Counted from the first letter of the stretch, positions 36,807 to 46,525 are shown. The stretch is 64,000 nucleotides of DNA from Leisingera aquaemixtae (GCF_019801145.1 NZ_JAHVJQ010000013.1:48043-112042); one strand, 5' to 3'. Notes: generated by a model from the letters alone, not told the origin. Program-made: numbers and translations.

Positions 36807-38540
36807 ATGCGTAAGTATCTTCTCTCCGCAGCAGCCGTTTGTGCGGTGGTTGCGGGATCAATTGGCTATGCCGACGAAATGGCGGCCAAAAAATGGATTG
36901 ATGAAGAATTCCAGCCGTCGGTTTTGACCAAGGATGAACAGCTGTCGGAGCTGCAGTGGTTCATCAAGGCGGCCGAGCCCTACAAGGGCATGGAAATCAA
37001 CGTACTGTCGGAAGGCATCCCGACCCACAGCTACGAAAGCGAAGTGCTGACCAAGGCCTTCGAGGAAATCACCGGCATCAAGGTGAACCACCAGATCCTG
37101 GGTGAAGGCGAGGTCGTTCAGGCCGTGCAGACCCAGATGCAGACCAAGCGGAACCTCTATGACGCATACGTCAATGACTCCGACTTGATCGGCACCCACT
37201 CGCGTCTGCAGCTGGCCTACAACCTGACCGACATGATGGCAGGCGAGTTCAAGGACGTGACCAACCCCGGTCTCGACCTGGATGACTTCATGGGCACCCA
37301 GTTCACCACCGGCCCGGACGGCGACCTGTACCAGCTGCCCGACCAGCAGTTCGCGAACCTCTACTGGTTCCGCAAGGACTGGTTCGACCGCGAAGACCTG
37401 CAGGCCGCGTTCAAGGAAAAATACGGCTATGACCTGGGTGTTCCGGTCAACTGGTCCGCGTATGAGGACATCGCCGAGTTCTTCAGCGAGCAGGTCAAGG
37501 AAATCGACGGCACCGCGATCTATGGCCACATGGATTACGGCAAGCGCGCGCCGGACCTTGGCTGGCGGATGACCGATGCCTGGCTGTCGATGGCCGGTGC
37601 CGGTTCGAAAGGTGAGCCGAACGGTGTGCCGATCGACGAATGGGGCATCCGCATGGAAGAAGGCTCCTGCAACCCGGCTGGTGCCAGCGTGACCCGCGGC
37701 GGCGCGGCAAACGGCCCGGCAGCGGTCTACGCGATCCGCAAGTGGGACGAATGGCTGCGCAAATACGCGCCTCCGGGTGCCGCGTCCTATGACTTCTACC
37801 AGTCGCTGCCGGCACTGGCCCAGGGCAATGTGGCGCAGCAGATCTTCTGGTACACCGCCTTCACCGCCGACATGGTTAAGCCGCAATCCGAAGGCAACAA
37901 CACCGTTGACGGCGACGGCAACCCGCTGTGGCGGATGGCGCCCAGCCCGCACGGCCCCTACTGGGAAGAAGGCCAGAAGGTCGGTTATCAGGACGTGGGG
38001 TCCTGGACCTTCCTCAAATCCACCCCGCTGGACCGTGCCCAGGCTGCCTGGCTTTACGCCCAGTTCGTGGTCTCCAAGACCGTGGACGTGAAGAAATCGC
38101 ACGTTGGCCTAACCTTCATCCGCGACTCTTCCGTGAACCACGAAAGCTTCACCGAGCGCGCACCCAAGCTGGGCGGCCTGGTCGAGTTCTACCGCTCGCC
38201 TGACCGTGTGGCATGGTCGCCGACCGGCATCAACGTGCCGGACTATCCGAAGCTGGCCCAGATCTGGTGGCAGCAGATCGGTGACGTGAACTCCGGCGCC
38301 TTCACGCCGCAGGAAGCAATGGACCGTCTGGCCGAGGAAATGGACATCACCATGGCCCGTATGCAGCGCGCAGACGAGCAGGCGAATGTCTATGGCGGCT
38401 GCGGCCCGCGCCTGAACGAAGAGAAAGACGCGGAGTGGTGGTACGCCAATGGCGGCGCCAAACCGCCGCTGGAGAACGAGAAGCCGCAGGGCCAGACCGT
38501 CAACTATGACGAACTGGTGGCCCGCTGGGCAACCAACTAA
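36807..38540 (+). CDS. glpV: Glycerol ABC transporter substrate-binding protein
   Basis: 577 residues; GGAGG lies seven bases before ATG 36807. A Sec signal peptide (RKYLLSAAAVCAVVAGSIGYA) should be cleaved before DEMAAKKW. The mature protein is a family-1 extracellular solute-binding protein with MEINVLSEGIPTHSYESEVL and FEEITGIKVNHQILGEGEVV near the N-terminus. It also has KWIDEEFQPS and many Trp/Tyr residues for ligand contact (WSPTGINVPDYPKLAQIWW). Length and flanking genes match the GlpV of rhizobial glpVSTPQ-type glycerol importers. A strong hairpin follows it and should raise its message level relative to the rest of the operon. Confidence 0.88.
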   Translation: MRKYLLSAAAVCAVVAGSIGYADEMAAKKWIDEEFQPSVLTKDEQLSELQWFIKAAEPYKGMEINVLSEGIPTHSYESEVLTKAFEEITGIKVNHQILGEGEVVQAVQTQMQTKRNLYDAYVNDSDLIGTHSRLQLAYNLTDMMAGEFKDVTNPGLDLDDFMGTQFTTGPDGDLYQLPDQQFANLYWFRKDWFDREDLQAAFKEKYGYDLGVPVNWSAYEDIAEFFSEQVKEIDGTAIYGHMDYGKRAPDLGWRMTDAWLSMAGAGSKGEPNGVPIDEWGIRMEEGSCNPAGASVTRGGAANGPAAVYAIRKWDEWLRKYAPPGAASYDFYQSLPALAQGNVAQQIFWYTAFTADMVKPQSEGNNTVDGDGNPLWRMAPSPHGPYWEEGQKVGYQDVGSWTFLKSTPLDRAQAAWLYAQFVVSKTVDVKKSHVGLTFIRDSSVNHESFTERAPKLGGLVEFYRSPDRVAWSPTGINVPDYPKLAQIWWQQIGDVNSGAFTPQEAMDRLAEEMDITMARMQRADEQANVYGGCGPRLNEEKDAEWWYANGGAKPPLENEKPQGQTVNYDELVARWATN

Positions 38541-38591
38541 GGCCTCCTCCCGGTCCGGCCAGCGATCCCCATCATCTGGCCGGGCTGCATC

Positions 38592-38626
38592 AGGCCCCGG
38601 AGACCCTTTCCCGTCTTCCGGGGCCT
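38592..38626 (+). terminator. Intercistronic hairpin between glpV and glpS
   Basis: Perfect 10-bp stem AGGCCCCGGA (38592-38601) / TCCGGGGCCT (38617-38626), 15-nt loop, followed by TCTTCC. It lies 50 nt after the binding-protein stop and 70 nt before glpS. A smaller stem (GGCCAG / CTGGCC) precedes it. It probably acts as a partial terminator or a 3' stabiliser so that binding protein exceeds membrane components. Confidence 0.65.
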
Positions 38627-38696
38627 TCTTCCCCAAGACAAGAGCGCGCCCCTGCCCCGCGCGCAAACAGGCCGCCTGCCGGAAAGTCAAAGCAAG

Positions 38697-39761
<1,065 letters not shown>

Positions 39762-39768
39762 GGCATCA

Positions 39769-40869
39769 ATGGCTAAAATAACTCTCTCCAAACTGCGCCA
39801 CAGCTATCTTTCGACGCCGAAATCCGACTCGGATTACGCGCTGAAGGAAATCGATCTCGACTGGACCGACGGCGGCGCCTATGCGCTGCTCGGCCCCTCG
39901 GGCTGCGGCAAATCCACCCTGCTCAACATCATCTCCGGCCTGCTGGTGCCGTCCGAGGGCCAGATCCTGTTCGACGGCAACGACGTCACCGCCCTGCCCC
40001 CGGACCAGCGCAACATTGCCCAGGTGTTCCAGTTCCCGGTGATCTACGACACCATGACGGTTTACGACAACCTGGCCTTCCCGCTCAGGAACCGCGGCCG
40101 GGACGAGGCCACCGTGCACAAGCGGGTGATGGCAATTGCCGAGATGCTCGAAGTCACCGAGATGCTGGAGCAGAAGGCCGCGGGCCTCAGCCCCGACAAC
40201 AAGCAGAAGATCTCCATGGGCCGCGGCTTGGTGCGCGAGGACGTCAACGTGGTGATGTTCGACGAACCGCTCACCGTGATCGACCCGCACCTGAAGTGGA
40301 AGCTGCGCTCCAAGCTGAAGGAGCTGCACCAGCGGGTGAAGGCAACGATGATCTACGTCACCCACGACCAGACCGAGGCGCTGACATTCGCCGATCAGGT
40401 GGTGGTGATGCAGCTGGGCGAGGTGGTGCAGATCGGCACACCAGTGGAGCTGTTCGAGCGCCCCGCGCATACGTTTGTCGGCCATTTCATCGGCTCGCCC
40501 GGGATGAACATCCTGCCCTGCGAGCTGCAGCACGGCGCTGCCGTGTTTGCCGGCCAGCAGATTGCACTCGAAGGCCCCATCCGGGGTGCAGCAGACGGCC
40601 AGACCGAAATCGGCATCCGCCCGGAGTTCGTCTCGCTGGCGGACCACGGCCTGCCCGCCACGGTCACCAAGGTCTCTGACATCGGCCGCCACACGGTGGT
40701 GGAATGCGAGGCTGGCGGCTGCCGCATCAACGCCGTGACTGAAGGCGCTGCACCGGAAAGAGGCAGCGCCGTGCATCTGGCCTTCCGCCAGGACATGACC
40801 CGGCTTTACGTGGACGGCTGGCTTGCCACCGCCCCGGCCAATGCCACCGGCGAACAAGGAGCAGCCTGA
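39769..40869 (+). CDS. glpT: Glycerol ABC transporter ATP-binding protein 2
   Basis: 366 residues from ATG 39769. Walker A GPSGCGKSTL, Walker B VVMFDEP and the H-loop VTHD (H199) are intact, but the ABC signature reads LSPDN (140-144) instead of LSGGQ. It has a C-terminal TOBE-like domain with GIRPEFVSLADHG. With GlpS it would form a heterodimer having one normal and one degenerate ATP site. Its TGA overlaps the ATG of the permease gene. Confidence 0.9.
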   Translation: MAKITLSKLRHSYLSTPKSDSDYALKEIDLDWTDGGAYALLGPSGCGKSTLLNIISGLLVPSEGQILFDGNDVTALPPDQRNIAQVFQFPVIYDTMTVYDNLAFPLRNRGRDEATVHKRVMAIAEMLEVTEMLEQKAAGLSPDNKQKISMGRGLVREDVNVVMFDEPLTVIDPHLKWKLRSKLKELHQRVKATMIYVTHDQTEALTFADQVVVMQLGEVVQIGTPVELFERPAHTFVGHFIGSPGMNILPCELQHGAAVFAGQQIALEGPIRGAADGQTEIGIRPEFVSLADHGLPATVTKVSDIGRHTVVECEAGGCRINAVTEGAAPERGSAVHLAFRQDMTRLYVDGWLATAPANATGEQGAA

Positions 40870-41732
40870 TGAAAACCGAAAACCAGAAAGCCTGGTTCTT
40901 TGTCCTGCCGGTGCTGGCGCTGGTCGCCTTCAACGCGCTCATTCCGATGATGACGGTGGTCAACTACTCGGTGCAGGAGACCTTTGGTGACAACGTGTTC
41001 TTCTGGCAGGGGCTGGACTGGTTCCAGCAGATCCTGCGCTCCGACCGTTTCCACGCGGCGCTTGGCCGCCAATTCATGTTCACCTTCCTGATCCTGATCA
41101 TCGAGGTGCCGCTGGGCATCGCCATTGCGCTGTCGATGCCGCGCAAGGGCTTCTGGGTTCCGGTGTGCCTGGTGCTGATGGCGCTGCCGATGCTGATCCC
41201 GTGGAACGTGGTCGGCGCGATGTGGAACATCTTCACCCTGCCCGACATCGGCCTCTTGGGCTATTTTCTGAACCATGTGCTGGGCATCTCCTATGACATG
41301 ACGCAGGATCCGGTTGCGGCCTGGGTAACCATCGTCACCATGGACGTCTGGCACTGGACATCGCTGGTGGTGCTGCTGAGCTATGCCGGTCTGGTGTCGA
41401 TCCCCGACGCCTACTATCAGGCGGCCAAGATCGACGGCGCCTCCAACTGGGCGGTGTTCCGGTTCATTCAGCTGCCGAAGATGAAGACGGTGCTGACCAT
41501 CGCCATCCTGCTGCGCTTCATGGACAGCTTCAACATCTACACCGAGCCATTCGTGCTGACCGGCGGCGGCCCCGGCAACTCCACCACGCTCTTGTCGATC
41601 GACCTGGTGAAAATCGCGCTTGGCCAGTTCGACCTCGGCCCCGCTGCTGCCATGTCGCTCATCTATTTCGCAATCACGCTCCTGGTCTCCTGGCTGTTCT
41701 ACACGCTGATGACCAAGGACGATCTGAACTAA
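40869..41732 (+). CDS. glpP: Glycerol ABC transporter permease 1
   Basis: 287 residues, six membrane helices, starting with FFVLPVLALVAFNALIPMMT. The EAA-loop that contacts the ATPase reads DAYYQAAKIDGASNWAVFRF, followed by IQLPKM, a good match to the MalF-type consensus EAAxxDGAxxxxxFxxIxLP. It begins at the TGATG overlap with glpT and is followed by the second permease after 13 nt with a GGGAGGGAT ribosome site. Confidence 0.9.
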   Translation: MKTENQKAWFFVLPVLALVAFNALIPMMTVVNYSVQETFGDNVFFWQGLDWFQQILRSDRFHAALGRQFMFTFLILIIEVPLGIAIALSMPRKGFWVPVCLVLMALPMLIPWNVVGAMWNIFTLPDIGLLGYFLNHVLGISYDMTQDPVAAWVTIVTMDVWHWTSLVVLLSYAGLVSIPDAYYQAAKIDGASNWAVFRFIQLPKMKTVLTIAILLRFMDSFNIYTEPFVLTGGGPGNSTTLLSIDLVKIALGQFDLGPAAAMSLIYFAITLLVSWLFYTLMTKDDLN

Positions 41733-41745
41733 GGGAGGGATCCAG

Positions 41746-42543
41746 ATGCAGAAACGATCCATCGTCCCCATCGTCTATATCCTGTTCCTGATGCTGCCGA
41801 TCTATTGGCTGGTGGCGATGAGCTTCAAGACGACCAATGAAATCCTGTCGGGCTTCTCGCTGTTCCCGCAGACTTTCACGCTGGACAATTACGCAACCAT
41901 CTTCACCGATCCCAGCTGGTACTGGGGCTACATCAACTCGATCGCCTACGTGTCGATCAACACGGTGATCTCCATCGCGGTGGCGCTGCCGGCGGCCTAT
42001 GCCTTCAGCCGCTACCGGTTCCTGGGCGACAAGCAGCTGTTCTTCTGGCTCTTGACCAACCGGATGGCGCCTGCGGCCGTCTTTGCCCTGCCGTTCTTCC
42101 AGCTCTACTCCGCCGTCGAACTGTTCGACACCCACCTGGCTGTGGCACTGGCACACTGCCTGTTCAACATCCCGCTGGCAGTCTGGATCCTGGAGGGCTT
42201 CATGGGCGGCGTGCCCAAGGAGCTGGACGAGACCGCATTCGTTGACGGCTATTCCTTCCCGCGCTTCTTTGCGACGATCTTTGTGCCGTCGATCAAGGCG
42301 GGCGTGGGTGTGGCAGCCTTCTTCTGCTTCATGTTCTCCTGGGTGGAGCTGCTGCTGGCCAAGACCCTGACCGCCGTCGCCGCCAAGCCGATTGCCGCCA
42401 CCATGACCAAGACCGCCTCCAGCGCGGGTTATGAACTGGGGCTGTTGGCGGCTGCGGGAACTCTGACAATCATTCCGGGCGCCATCGTGATCTGGTTTGT
42501 CCGCAACTACATCGCGAAGGGTTTCGCGATGGGGAGGGTGTAA
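41746..42543 (+). CDS. glpQ: Glycerol ABC transporter permease 2
   Basis: 265 residues, six helices (IVYILFLMLPIYWLVAMSFK at the N-terminus; GAIVIWFVRNYIAKGFAMG at the C-terminus). The EAA motif is KELDETAFVDGYSFPRFFAT, MalG-like. The TAA stop overlaps the ATG of the next small gene (TAATG), so the downstream DUF2160 protein is made by coupled translation. Confidence 0.9.
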   Translation: MQKRSIVPIVYILFLMLPIYWLVAMSFKTTNEILSGFSLFPQTFTLDNYATIFTDPSWYWGYINSIAYVSINTVISIAVALPAAYAFSRYRFLGDKQLFFWLLTNRMAPAAVFALPFFQLYSAVELFDTHLAVALAHCLFNIPLAVWILEGFMGGVPKELDETAFVDGYSFPRFFATIFVPSIKAGVGVAAFFCFMFSWVELLLAKTLTAVAAKPIAATMTKTASSAGYELGLLAAAGTLTIIPGAIVIWFVRNYIAKGFAMGRV

Positions 42544-42821
42544 TGCTTTCATGGATGGCCTGGACCTGGCCCACTGCCCTGTTGTTCATCGGCATCTTCA
42601 GCGCCATCGGCGTGCTGATCATCGCCGAAATCCGCCACCCCGGCGGCGCGGCCCGCAAGGGCGTGCTCGGCCTCACCACCACCCGCGGCGACCGGCTGTT
42701 CATCAGCCTGCTGGGGACCTCCTACATCTTCCTGGCCTGGCTGGGACTGGTGGGGATGCCGCTGTGGTGGCCGCTGGGGCTGTCGATCGCCTGGGGCGTC
42801 TTCTGCTTCTGGAAGGTCTGA
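42543..42821 (+). CDS. DUF2160 small integral membrane protein of the glycerol transporter
   Basis: 92 residues, three hydrophobic helices (TWPTALLFIGIFSAIGVLII; LFISLLGTSYIFLAWLGLVG; WWPLGLSIAWGVFCFWKV). A protein of this type (called GlpU in rhizobia) is regularly encoded at the end of GlpVSTPQ operons; its molecular job is unknown. The start overlaps the glpQ stop. Confidence 0.85.
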   Translation: MLSWMAWTWPTALLFIGIFSAIGVLIIAEIRHPGGAARKGVLGLTTTRGDRLFISLLGTSYIFLAWLGLVGMPLWWPLGLSIAWGVFCFWKV

Positions 42822-42847
42822 CCAGCGATCCCAAACAAAATCGGGAC

Positions 42848-42880
42848 AGGCCTTGAAGGCAAACCTGCCCTTCAAGGCCT
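42848..42880 (+). terminator. Terminator of the glycerol transporter operon
   Basis: Perfect 12-bp stem AGGCCTTGAAGG (42848-42859) / CCTTCAAGGCCT (42869-42880) with a 9-nt loop, followed by TCTC. It begins 27 nt after the last operon stop codon. Confidence 0.75.
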
Positions 42881-43029
42881 TCTCAGTCAAAACCTTGAAC
42901 CGATGCGCCAGGCACCGTCCCGAAGACTGGCCCATCACCCCGCAACCTGCTGAGAAGACTCGCGCGGCAGCGCACATTTTGACAACAAAAGCCCCGCCGC
43001 CGCGCATCTTCTAAAAAAATAGTTTTCAC

Positions 43030-43043
43030 GGAAGCCTGCTTCC
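43030..43043. promoter_or_regulatory. Possible BlaI-type operator
   Basis: Perfect inverted repeat GGAAG-CCTG-CTTCC, 23 nt before the BlaI start and just after an AT-rich stretch (TAAAAAAATAGTTTTCAC) that could be promoter. Position suits autorepression by the BlaI-family protein, though the sequence is not the TACA/TGTA type of staphylococcal BlaI. Confidence 0.35.
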
Positions 43044-43066
43044 CCTAGCATGACTGGAACGATCAA

Positions 43067-43483
43067 ATGAGCCGGACTGCCGAGGCGATGCGCAAGAAAC
43101 ACGACACTTCCCTGCTGACCGAGGTTGAGCTGGAATTCATGACCGTCGTCTGGGACATGGGCGGCGGCACCGTGCGCGATATCCTTGCCGAGCTGAACAA
43201 GATGCAGGAACGCGCCTACACCTCGGTGGCCACGGTTCTCAAGATCATGGAACAGAAGGGCTTCCTCACCAGCGAGCGCAAGGACCGCTCCCTGGTCTAC
43301 CGCCCCGCCGTTCCCAAGGCAGAGTATCAGAAAACATCTCTGAAAAACCTTTCGAGCAAGCTTTTCAACGGCGCGCCCGCCGCATTGGTGGCGCGGCTGG
43401 TCGATGATGAGGATGTGACCGACGAGATGCTCGAGGAGATGCGGGCGCTCTTGGAGGAAAGGCTGGGGGATAATGAACGCTGA
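43067..43483 (+). CDS. BlaI/MecI/CopY-family transcriptional repressor
   Basis: 138 residues. Winged-helix domain: LTEVELEFMTVVWDMGGGTV, then the recognition region RAYTSVATVLKIMEQKGFLT and the wing SERKDRSLVYRPAV. The C-terminal dimerisation part ends LLEERLGDNER. In this family the repressor is inactivated by cleavage that depends on a partner M56 membrane peptidase, encoded next with an 11-nt overlap. The genes controlled cannot be read from the window. Confidence 0.92.
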   Translation: MSRTAEAMRKKHDTSLLTEVELEFMTVVWDMGGGTVRDILAELNKMQERAYTSVATVLKIMEQKGFLTSERKDRSLVYRPAVPKAEYQKTSLKNLSSKLFNGAPAALVARLVDDEDVTDEMLEEMRALLEERLGDNER

Positions 43484-44615
43484 TGTTCTGCTGAATGCCT
43501 ATATTGATCTGAATATCCTGCTGCTGGCGGGCACCCTGCTGTGGTTCGCCGCCCGCAAGGCGCTGGCGCGCAGCCCGCTGGGGCGCGCCTACCGGCCGCA
43601 GCTGCGGCTTTTGAATAGCATGACGGTGCTGCTGGCGGCCTCGCCGGTGCTGATCCTGGCGTTCACCCGCTTTGTCATCGCCCATCCGCCGAACTTTTCC
43701 GACATGCTGGTCTCGCAGTATCTGCAGGGCAACGTCAGCATGAGCGCCGGCACGTTCGAGGCCACCCTCGGCCTGCGCGAGGATGCGGTGCGCGGCCTCA
43801 CCAGTCTGCAGCCGGCCTGGGCGCAGATGATTGCCGCGGGTTTTGCCGCCGGGGCGCTGATCTGCCTGGCGCATGTGGCGGTTTCCGTCTTCCGGCTGCG
43901 CCAAAATCTGGCGGGTGCCTTTGTCTGGAAACGCATCGGCCGGGTACAGCTGATGGTGTCCGATGATATCCGCGTGGCCTATTCCACCCGCGGGCCGTTT
44001 TGCCGCTATGTGGTGTTGCCCTCGTCGCTGCTGAACGACCCGCGCGACCTGCGCCTGACGATCGCCCATGAGCTGCAGCATTTCCGCCAGCGCGACATCG
44101 AATGCGAGTTTCTGCTGGAGATGCTGCGCCCGCTGCTGTTCTGGAACCCGGCCTTTTACCTGTGGCGCCGAGAGGTGCGGCTGCTGCGCGAGTTCGCCTG
44201 TGACCAGGCGCTGATGGCGCGGCCTTCTTTCGATGTGCGCGCCTATTGCGAATGCCTGATCCGCGCCTGCGCTCATGCAGCCCGCGGCCCGGCCCTGTTC
44301 ATGCGCCGCAGCCCTGCAGTGGCGCTGGTTGACCGCCGCGAAACCCGCCGCGGCGCGTCGCTGCAACGGCGGATCATCGCGGTGACGGCGGTTCAGCCGC
44401 GGGGGCCGAACTCGCTGGGCTGGGGTCTGGTCTCCCTGGCGATGGCCGGCGTGGTGCTGGCAACGGCGATGCTGCTGCAGCGCCCCAGCGACTGGAGCCA
44501 TGACCGCATCATGCTGTCGACCATCGTCAACCTGGAGCGCATGGCAACCCGCAACAGCGCCCCGGACCTTGCCGTCAGCGCACTCAACGGCGGCTTTGCT
44601 GTCCCGTCGCAATAA
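43473..44615 (+). CDS. M56-family (BlaR1-like) membrane metallopeptidase without sensor domain
   Basis: 380 residues. Three to four N-terminal helices (NILLLAGTLLWFAARKAL; TVLLAASPVLILAFTRFVI; AAGFAAGALICLAHVAVSVF) precede the zinc site AHELQH (H199, E200, H203) and the downstream EFACDQALM glutamate segment. A last helix follows near residue 320 (GLVSLAMAGVVLATAMLL) with only about 35 residues after it. The penicillin-binding sensor domain of true BlaR1 is therefore absent, so any signal must be sensed by the membrane part or another protein. Forms an operon with the BlaI-type gene. Confidence 0.88.
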   Translation: MNADVLLNAYIDLNILLLAGTLLWFAARKALARSPLGRAYRPQLRLLNSMTVLLAASPVLILAFTRFVIAHPPNFSDMLVSQYLQGNVSMSAGTFEATLGLREDAVRGLTSLQPAWAQMIAAGFAAGALICLAHVAVSVFRLRQNLAGAFVWKRIGRVQLMVSDDIRVAYSTRGPFCRYVVLPSSLLNDPRDLRLTIAHELQHFRQRDIECEFLLEMLRPLLFWNPAFYLWRREVRLLREFACDQALMARPSFDVRAYCECLIRACAHAARGPALFMRRSPAVALVDRRETRRGASLQRRIIAVTAVQPRGPNSLGWGLVSLAMAGVVLATAMLLQRPSDWSHDRIMLSTIVNLERMATRNSAPDLAVSALNGGFAVPSQ

Positions 44616-44617
44616 AC

Positions 44618-44682
44618 CTGCCGCCGATTTGAGCTGACCGGGCCGGCCTGCCTTTTGCCATGCCCGCGGGCCGGGGCGGCAG
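44618..44682 (+). terminator. Hairpin terminator after the M56 gene
   Basis: CTGCCGCC (44618-44625) pairs with GGCGGCAG (44675-44682), enclosing further GC-rich complementary DNA (GGGCCGGC region), and is followed by TTTC. It begins 3 nt after the M56 stop and lies before a convergent gene. Confidence 0.45.
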
Positions 44683-44704
44683 TTTCATCCTGCCTCCGGC
44701 ATTT

Positions 44705-45829
44705 TCAGCCAACAAAAGCGGAATTTTTCCGGGGCGCCAGCTGCTGCAGCTTGCGCGCTTTCTGCCCCACTGGCCGCAGCAGTTCCCGCACCGCCAGCCA
44801 CAGGTCGGCCCGGCGGTACCGGCGGCAGATGCGCAGCCGGTGGAACGTCTCGTAACTGTCACCTAGGTGGTCCAGAAACTGCGTCGAACGCAGGGTATTG
44901 GAGGCCTTGAGCCCGCGTGCAACGGCGGTTTCGATCCCCCGCCAGGCCATGATCCGGCCGGGGGATACCCGGCCATGGGTGACGTCGAAGTCCAGAGCCA
45001 GCCTGTAGGATATGCTGCCCGCCTCGGCGCACAGGCTGCTGGCCGCGGGGCGGCCGTCAATGGTCAGCAGATGCAGCACCATCCTGCCGCGGGCCGACAG
45101 CCGCCGCCAGAGCTCCTCGAAGAACACGCGGGTGCGCTGGCTGCTGCCGCCGCCGGTGCCCAGGCGGGCTTTGCGCGCCGACAGGGCCAGCACCCCGTCG
45201 AGGATGCGGTCCGCGCGGCCGCCCGGTCTGTCTGCGGTCAGGATTTCGTGCTCCCTTTGCTGCAGCGCCCGGTGCCCGGCCCGCAGCAAGCGGCGGAATT
45301 TCCGGCTGCGCCGCGCCAGGCAGGCCTCCAGCCCGTCGTCATGGCGGCAAAGCGCTGCGCGAAGCTCCTGGCGCTGGCGGCTGCGCAAATGGCCGCCGTG
45401 GTGCGCCGCGGCCACCCAGCCAAAGGCGCCAGCGGCCCGCATCGGGGCCAGGTCCGCGACATCGCAATCCCGGGCCGCCAGCATCTCCTCCAGCAGCGCG
45501 GCGGCATCCGCCTCATGCCCCGGAACCGCCAGCGCATCGTGGAACCCGGCCCGGTTGCTGCACAGCATCGAAAGTTTACGCAGGCGCGGCCCGCCCCGCC
45601 ACAGCGGTTCCCGTTTCAGCCCCAGCGGCAGCGCCGCCGTCAGCTGGCCGTCACGCCACGCACAGCCGATCCGCGGCACCGCTTCGCTGCCGAAGGCCGC
45701 GGTCCAGGCCAGCATCCAATCCATCGACGAGAACGGGCCGCCGCCAGAGGCGCCGTGCAGCTCTGCCCAGGCAGGCTGCAGCGCTTCCAGCGCATCAAGA
45801 CTGGTAATGATTTCTGTCCTTGCAGCCAC
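44705..45829 (-). CDS. CelD/FemAB-like GNAT-fold acyltransferase
   Basis: 374 residues from a GTG start at 45829. It fits the BioF2-like/CelD acetyltransferase group found with polysaccharide genes: LEALQPAWAELHGASGGGPF at the N-terminus, SMDWMLAWTAAFG, RSRKFRRLLRAGHRAL mid-protein, then GRPAASSLCAEAGSISYRLA and DFDVTHGRVSPGRIMAWRGI, the conserved C-terminal core. The C-terminal tail is Arg/Lys-rich. Substrate unknown. It lies away from the main polysaccharide locus and is convergent with the M56 gene. Confidence 0.75.
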   Translation of the reverse strand: MAARTEIITSLDALEALQPAWAELHGASGGGPFSSMDWMLAWTAAFGSEAVPRIGCAWRDGQLTAALPLGLKREPLWRGGPRLRKLSMLCSNRAGFHDALAVPGHEADAAALLEEMLAARDCDVADLAPMRAAGAFGWVAAAHHGGHLRSRQRQELRAALCRHDDGLEACLARRSRKFRRLLRAGHRALQQREHEILTADRPGGRADRILDGVLALSARKARLGTGGGSSQRTRVFFEELWRRLSARGRMVLHLLTIDGRPAASSLCAEAGSISYRLALDFDVTHGRVSPGRIMAWRGIETAVARGLKASNTLRSTQFLDHLGDSYETFHRLRICRRYRRADLWLAVRELLRPVGQKARKLQQLAPRKNSAFVG

Positions 45830-46150
45830 GATACCCGCCGCTCCTCAGCACACACCTAGCAATCTAGACGGCTGCCGGGCCTTTTCCACGCGCGCGGCGG
45901 AAATTTCAGCGCTTGCGGCAGGCAGATTACCGCAAGCGCGATGCCCGGCCGTGGGCGGAGAAAGGACCAGCCCGTTTCCGGGGCGGCAAAGCGCCGAGCG
46001 GACCGGGCCAATCCGGCAGCCCCGCGCCGGAAACCCTGGCCCCGCGGCAAGAGCATGGAAGCGGGCGCCTCGCCGGCCTAGCACTGGCCCACGGCACGCG
46101 GAAGACCGCGGCCTCAGGAAGACCAAAAACAATTGAATGGAGTGTCTCAC
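45830..46150. other. 321-nt gene-free region with nested inverted repeats
   Basis: No gene seen. It holds a perfect 10-bp inverted repeat GCGCTTGCGG (45909-45918) / CCGCAAGCGC (45930-45939). This is enclosed by a second complementary pair, ACGGCTGCCGGGC (45868-45880) / GCCCGGCCGT (45943-45952), with a 3-nt bulge. The rest is GC-rich. It must hold promoters for both the acyltransferase and the EF-hand gene; none is clear. Confidence 0.5.
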
Positions 46151-46399
46151 ATGAACAAATTTGCGCTGACCGCCGCCGCCTTTGCTGCTTTGGCCGCTTC
46201 GCCGCTGGCGGCGATGGATACCATCACCGAGGCCGATACCGACGGCAATGGCACCTATTCGCTGGAAGAGCTGCAGGCAGTGTTTCCCGACCTGACAGAG
46301 GAAACCTTTGCGACCATCGACGCCGATGCCGACGGCGAGGCGGATCTGACCGAGGTGAAGGCAGCGGAGGAAGCCGGCCTCTTGGCAGCGGCTGGCTGA
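46151..46399 (+). CDS. Small exported EF-hand protein
   Basis: 82 residues. The ATG at 46151 begins a clean Sec signal peptide (NKFALTAAAFAALAASPLAA). The mature part, about 60 residues, has two EF-hand loops: DTDGNGTYSLEE, which fits the canonical 12-residue calcium loop, and DADADGEADLTE, where Ala replaces the usual Gly-hydrophobic pattern only partly. It is probably a periplasmic or secreted calcium-binding protein. It stands alone, with a terminator directly after. Confidence 0.85.
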   Translation: MNKFALTAAAFAALAASPLAAMDTITEADTDGNGTYSLEELQAVFPDLTEETFATIDADADGEADLTEVKAAEEAGLLAAAG

Positions 46400-46405
46400 T
46401 CCCGC

Positions 46406-46450
46406 GGCAAGGCGGCTACCCCCCTCGCAAAACGGGCCGCCTTGCCTTTT
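46406..46450 (+). terminator. Rho-independent terminator of the EF-hand gene
   Basis: Stem GGCAAGGCGG (46406-46415) / CCGCCTTGCC (46437-46446), 21-nt loop, followed by TTTT. Begins 7 nt after the stop codon. Confidence 0.75.
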
Positions 46451-46475
46451 CCGCTGTTCACCTGATCTCAAACAA

Positions 46476-46504
46476 GACAAGGCCCTGCTGTGCAGGGCCT
46501 TGTC
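46476..46504. terminator. Bidirectional terminator at the end of the nor operon
   Basis: Perfect 13-bp stem GACAAGGCCCTGC (46476-46488) / GCAGGGCCTTGTC (46492-46504) with a 3-nt loop. It has TGTTT on the + side and TTGTTTG on the - side. It lies 21 nt past the stop of the last nor-operon gene (- strand). Confidence 0.85.
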
Positions 46505-46525
46505 TGTTTCATGCCGCCGCGACGG

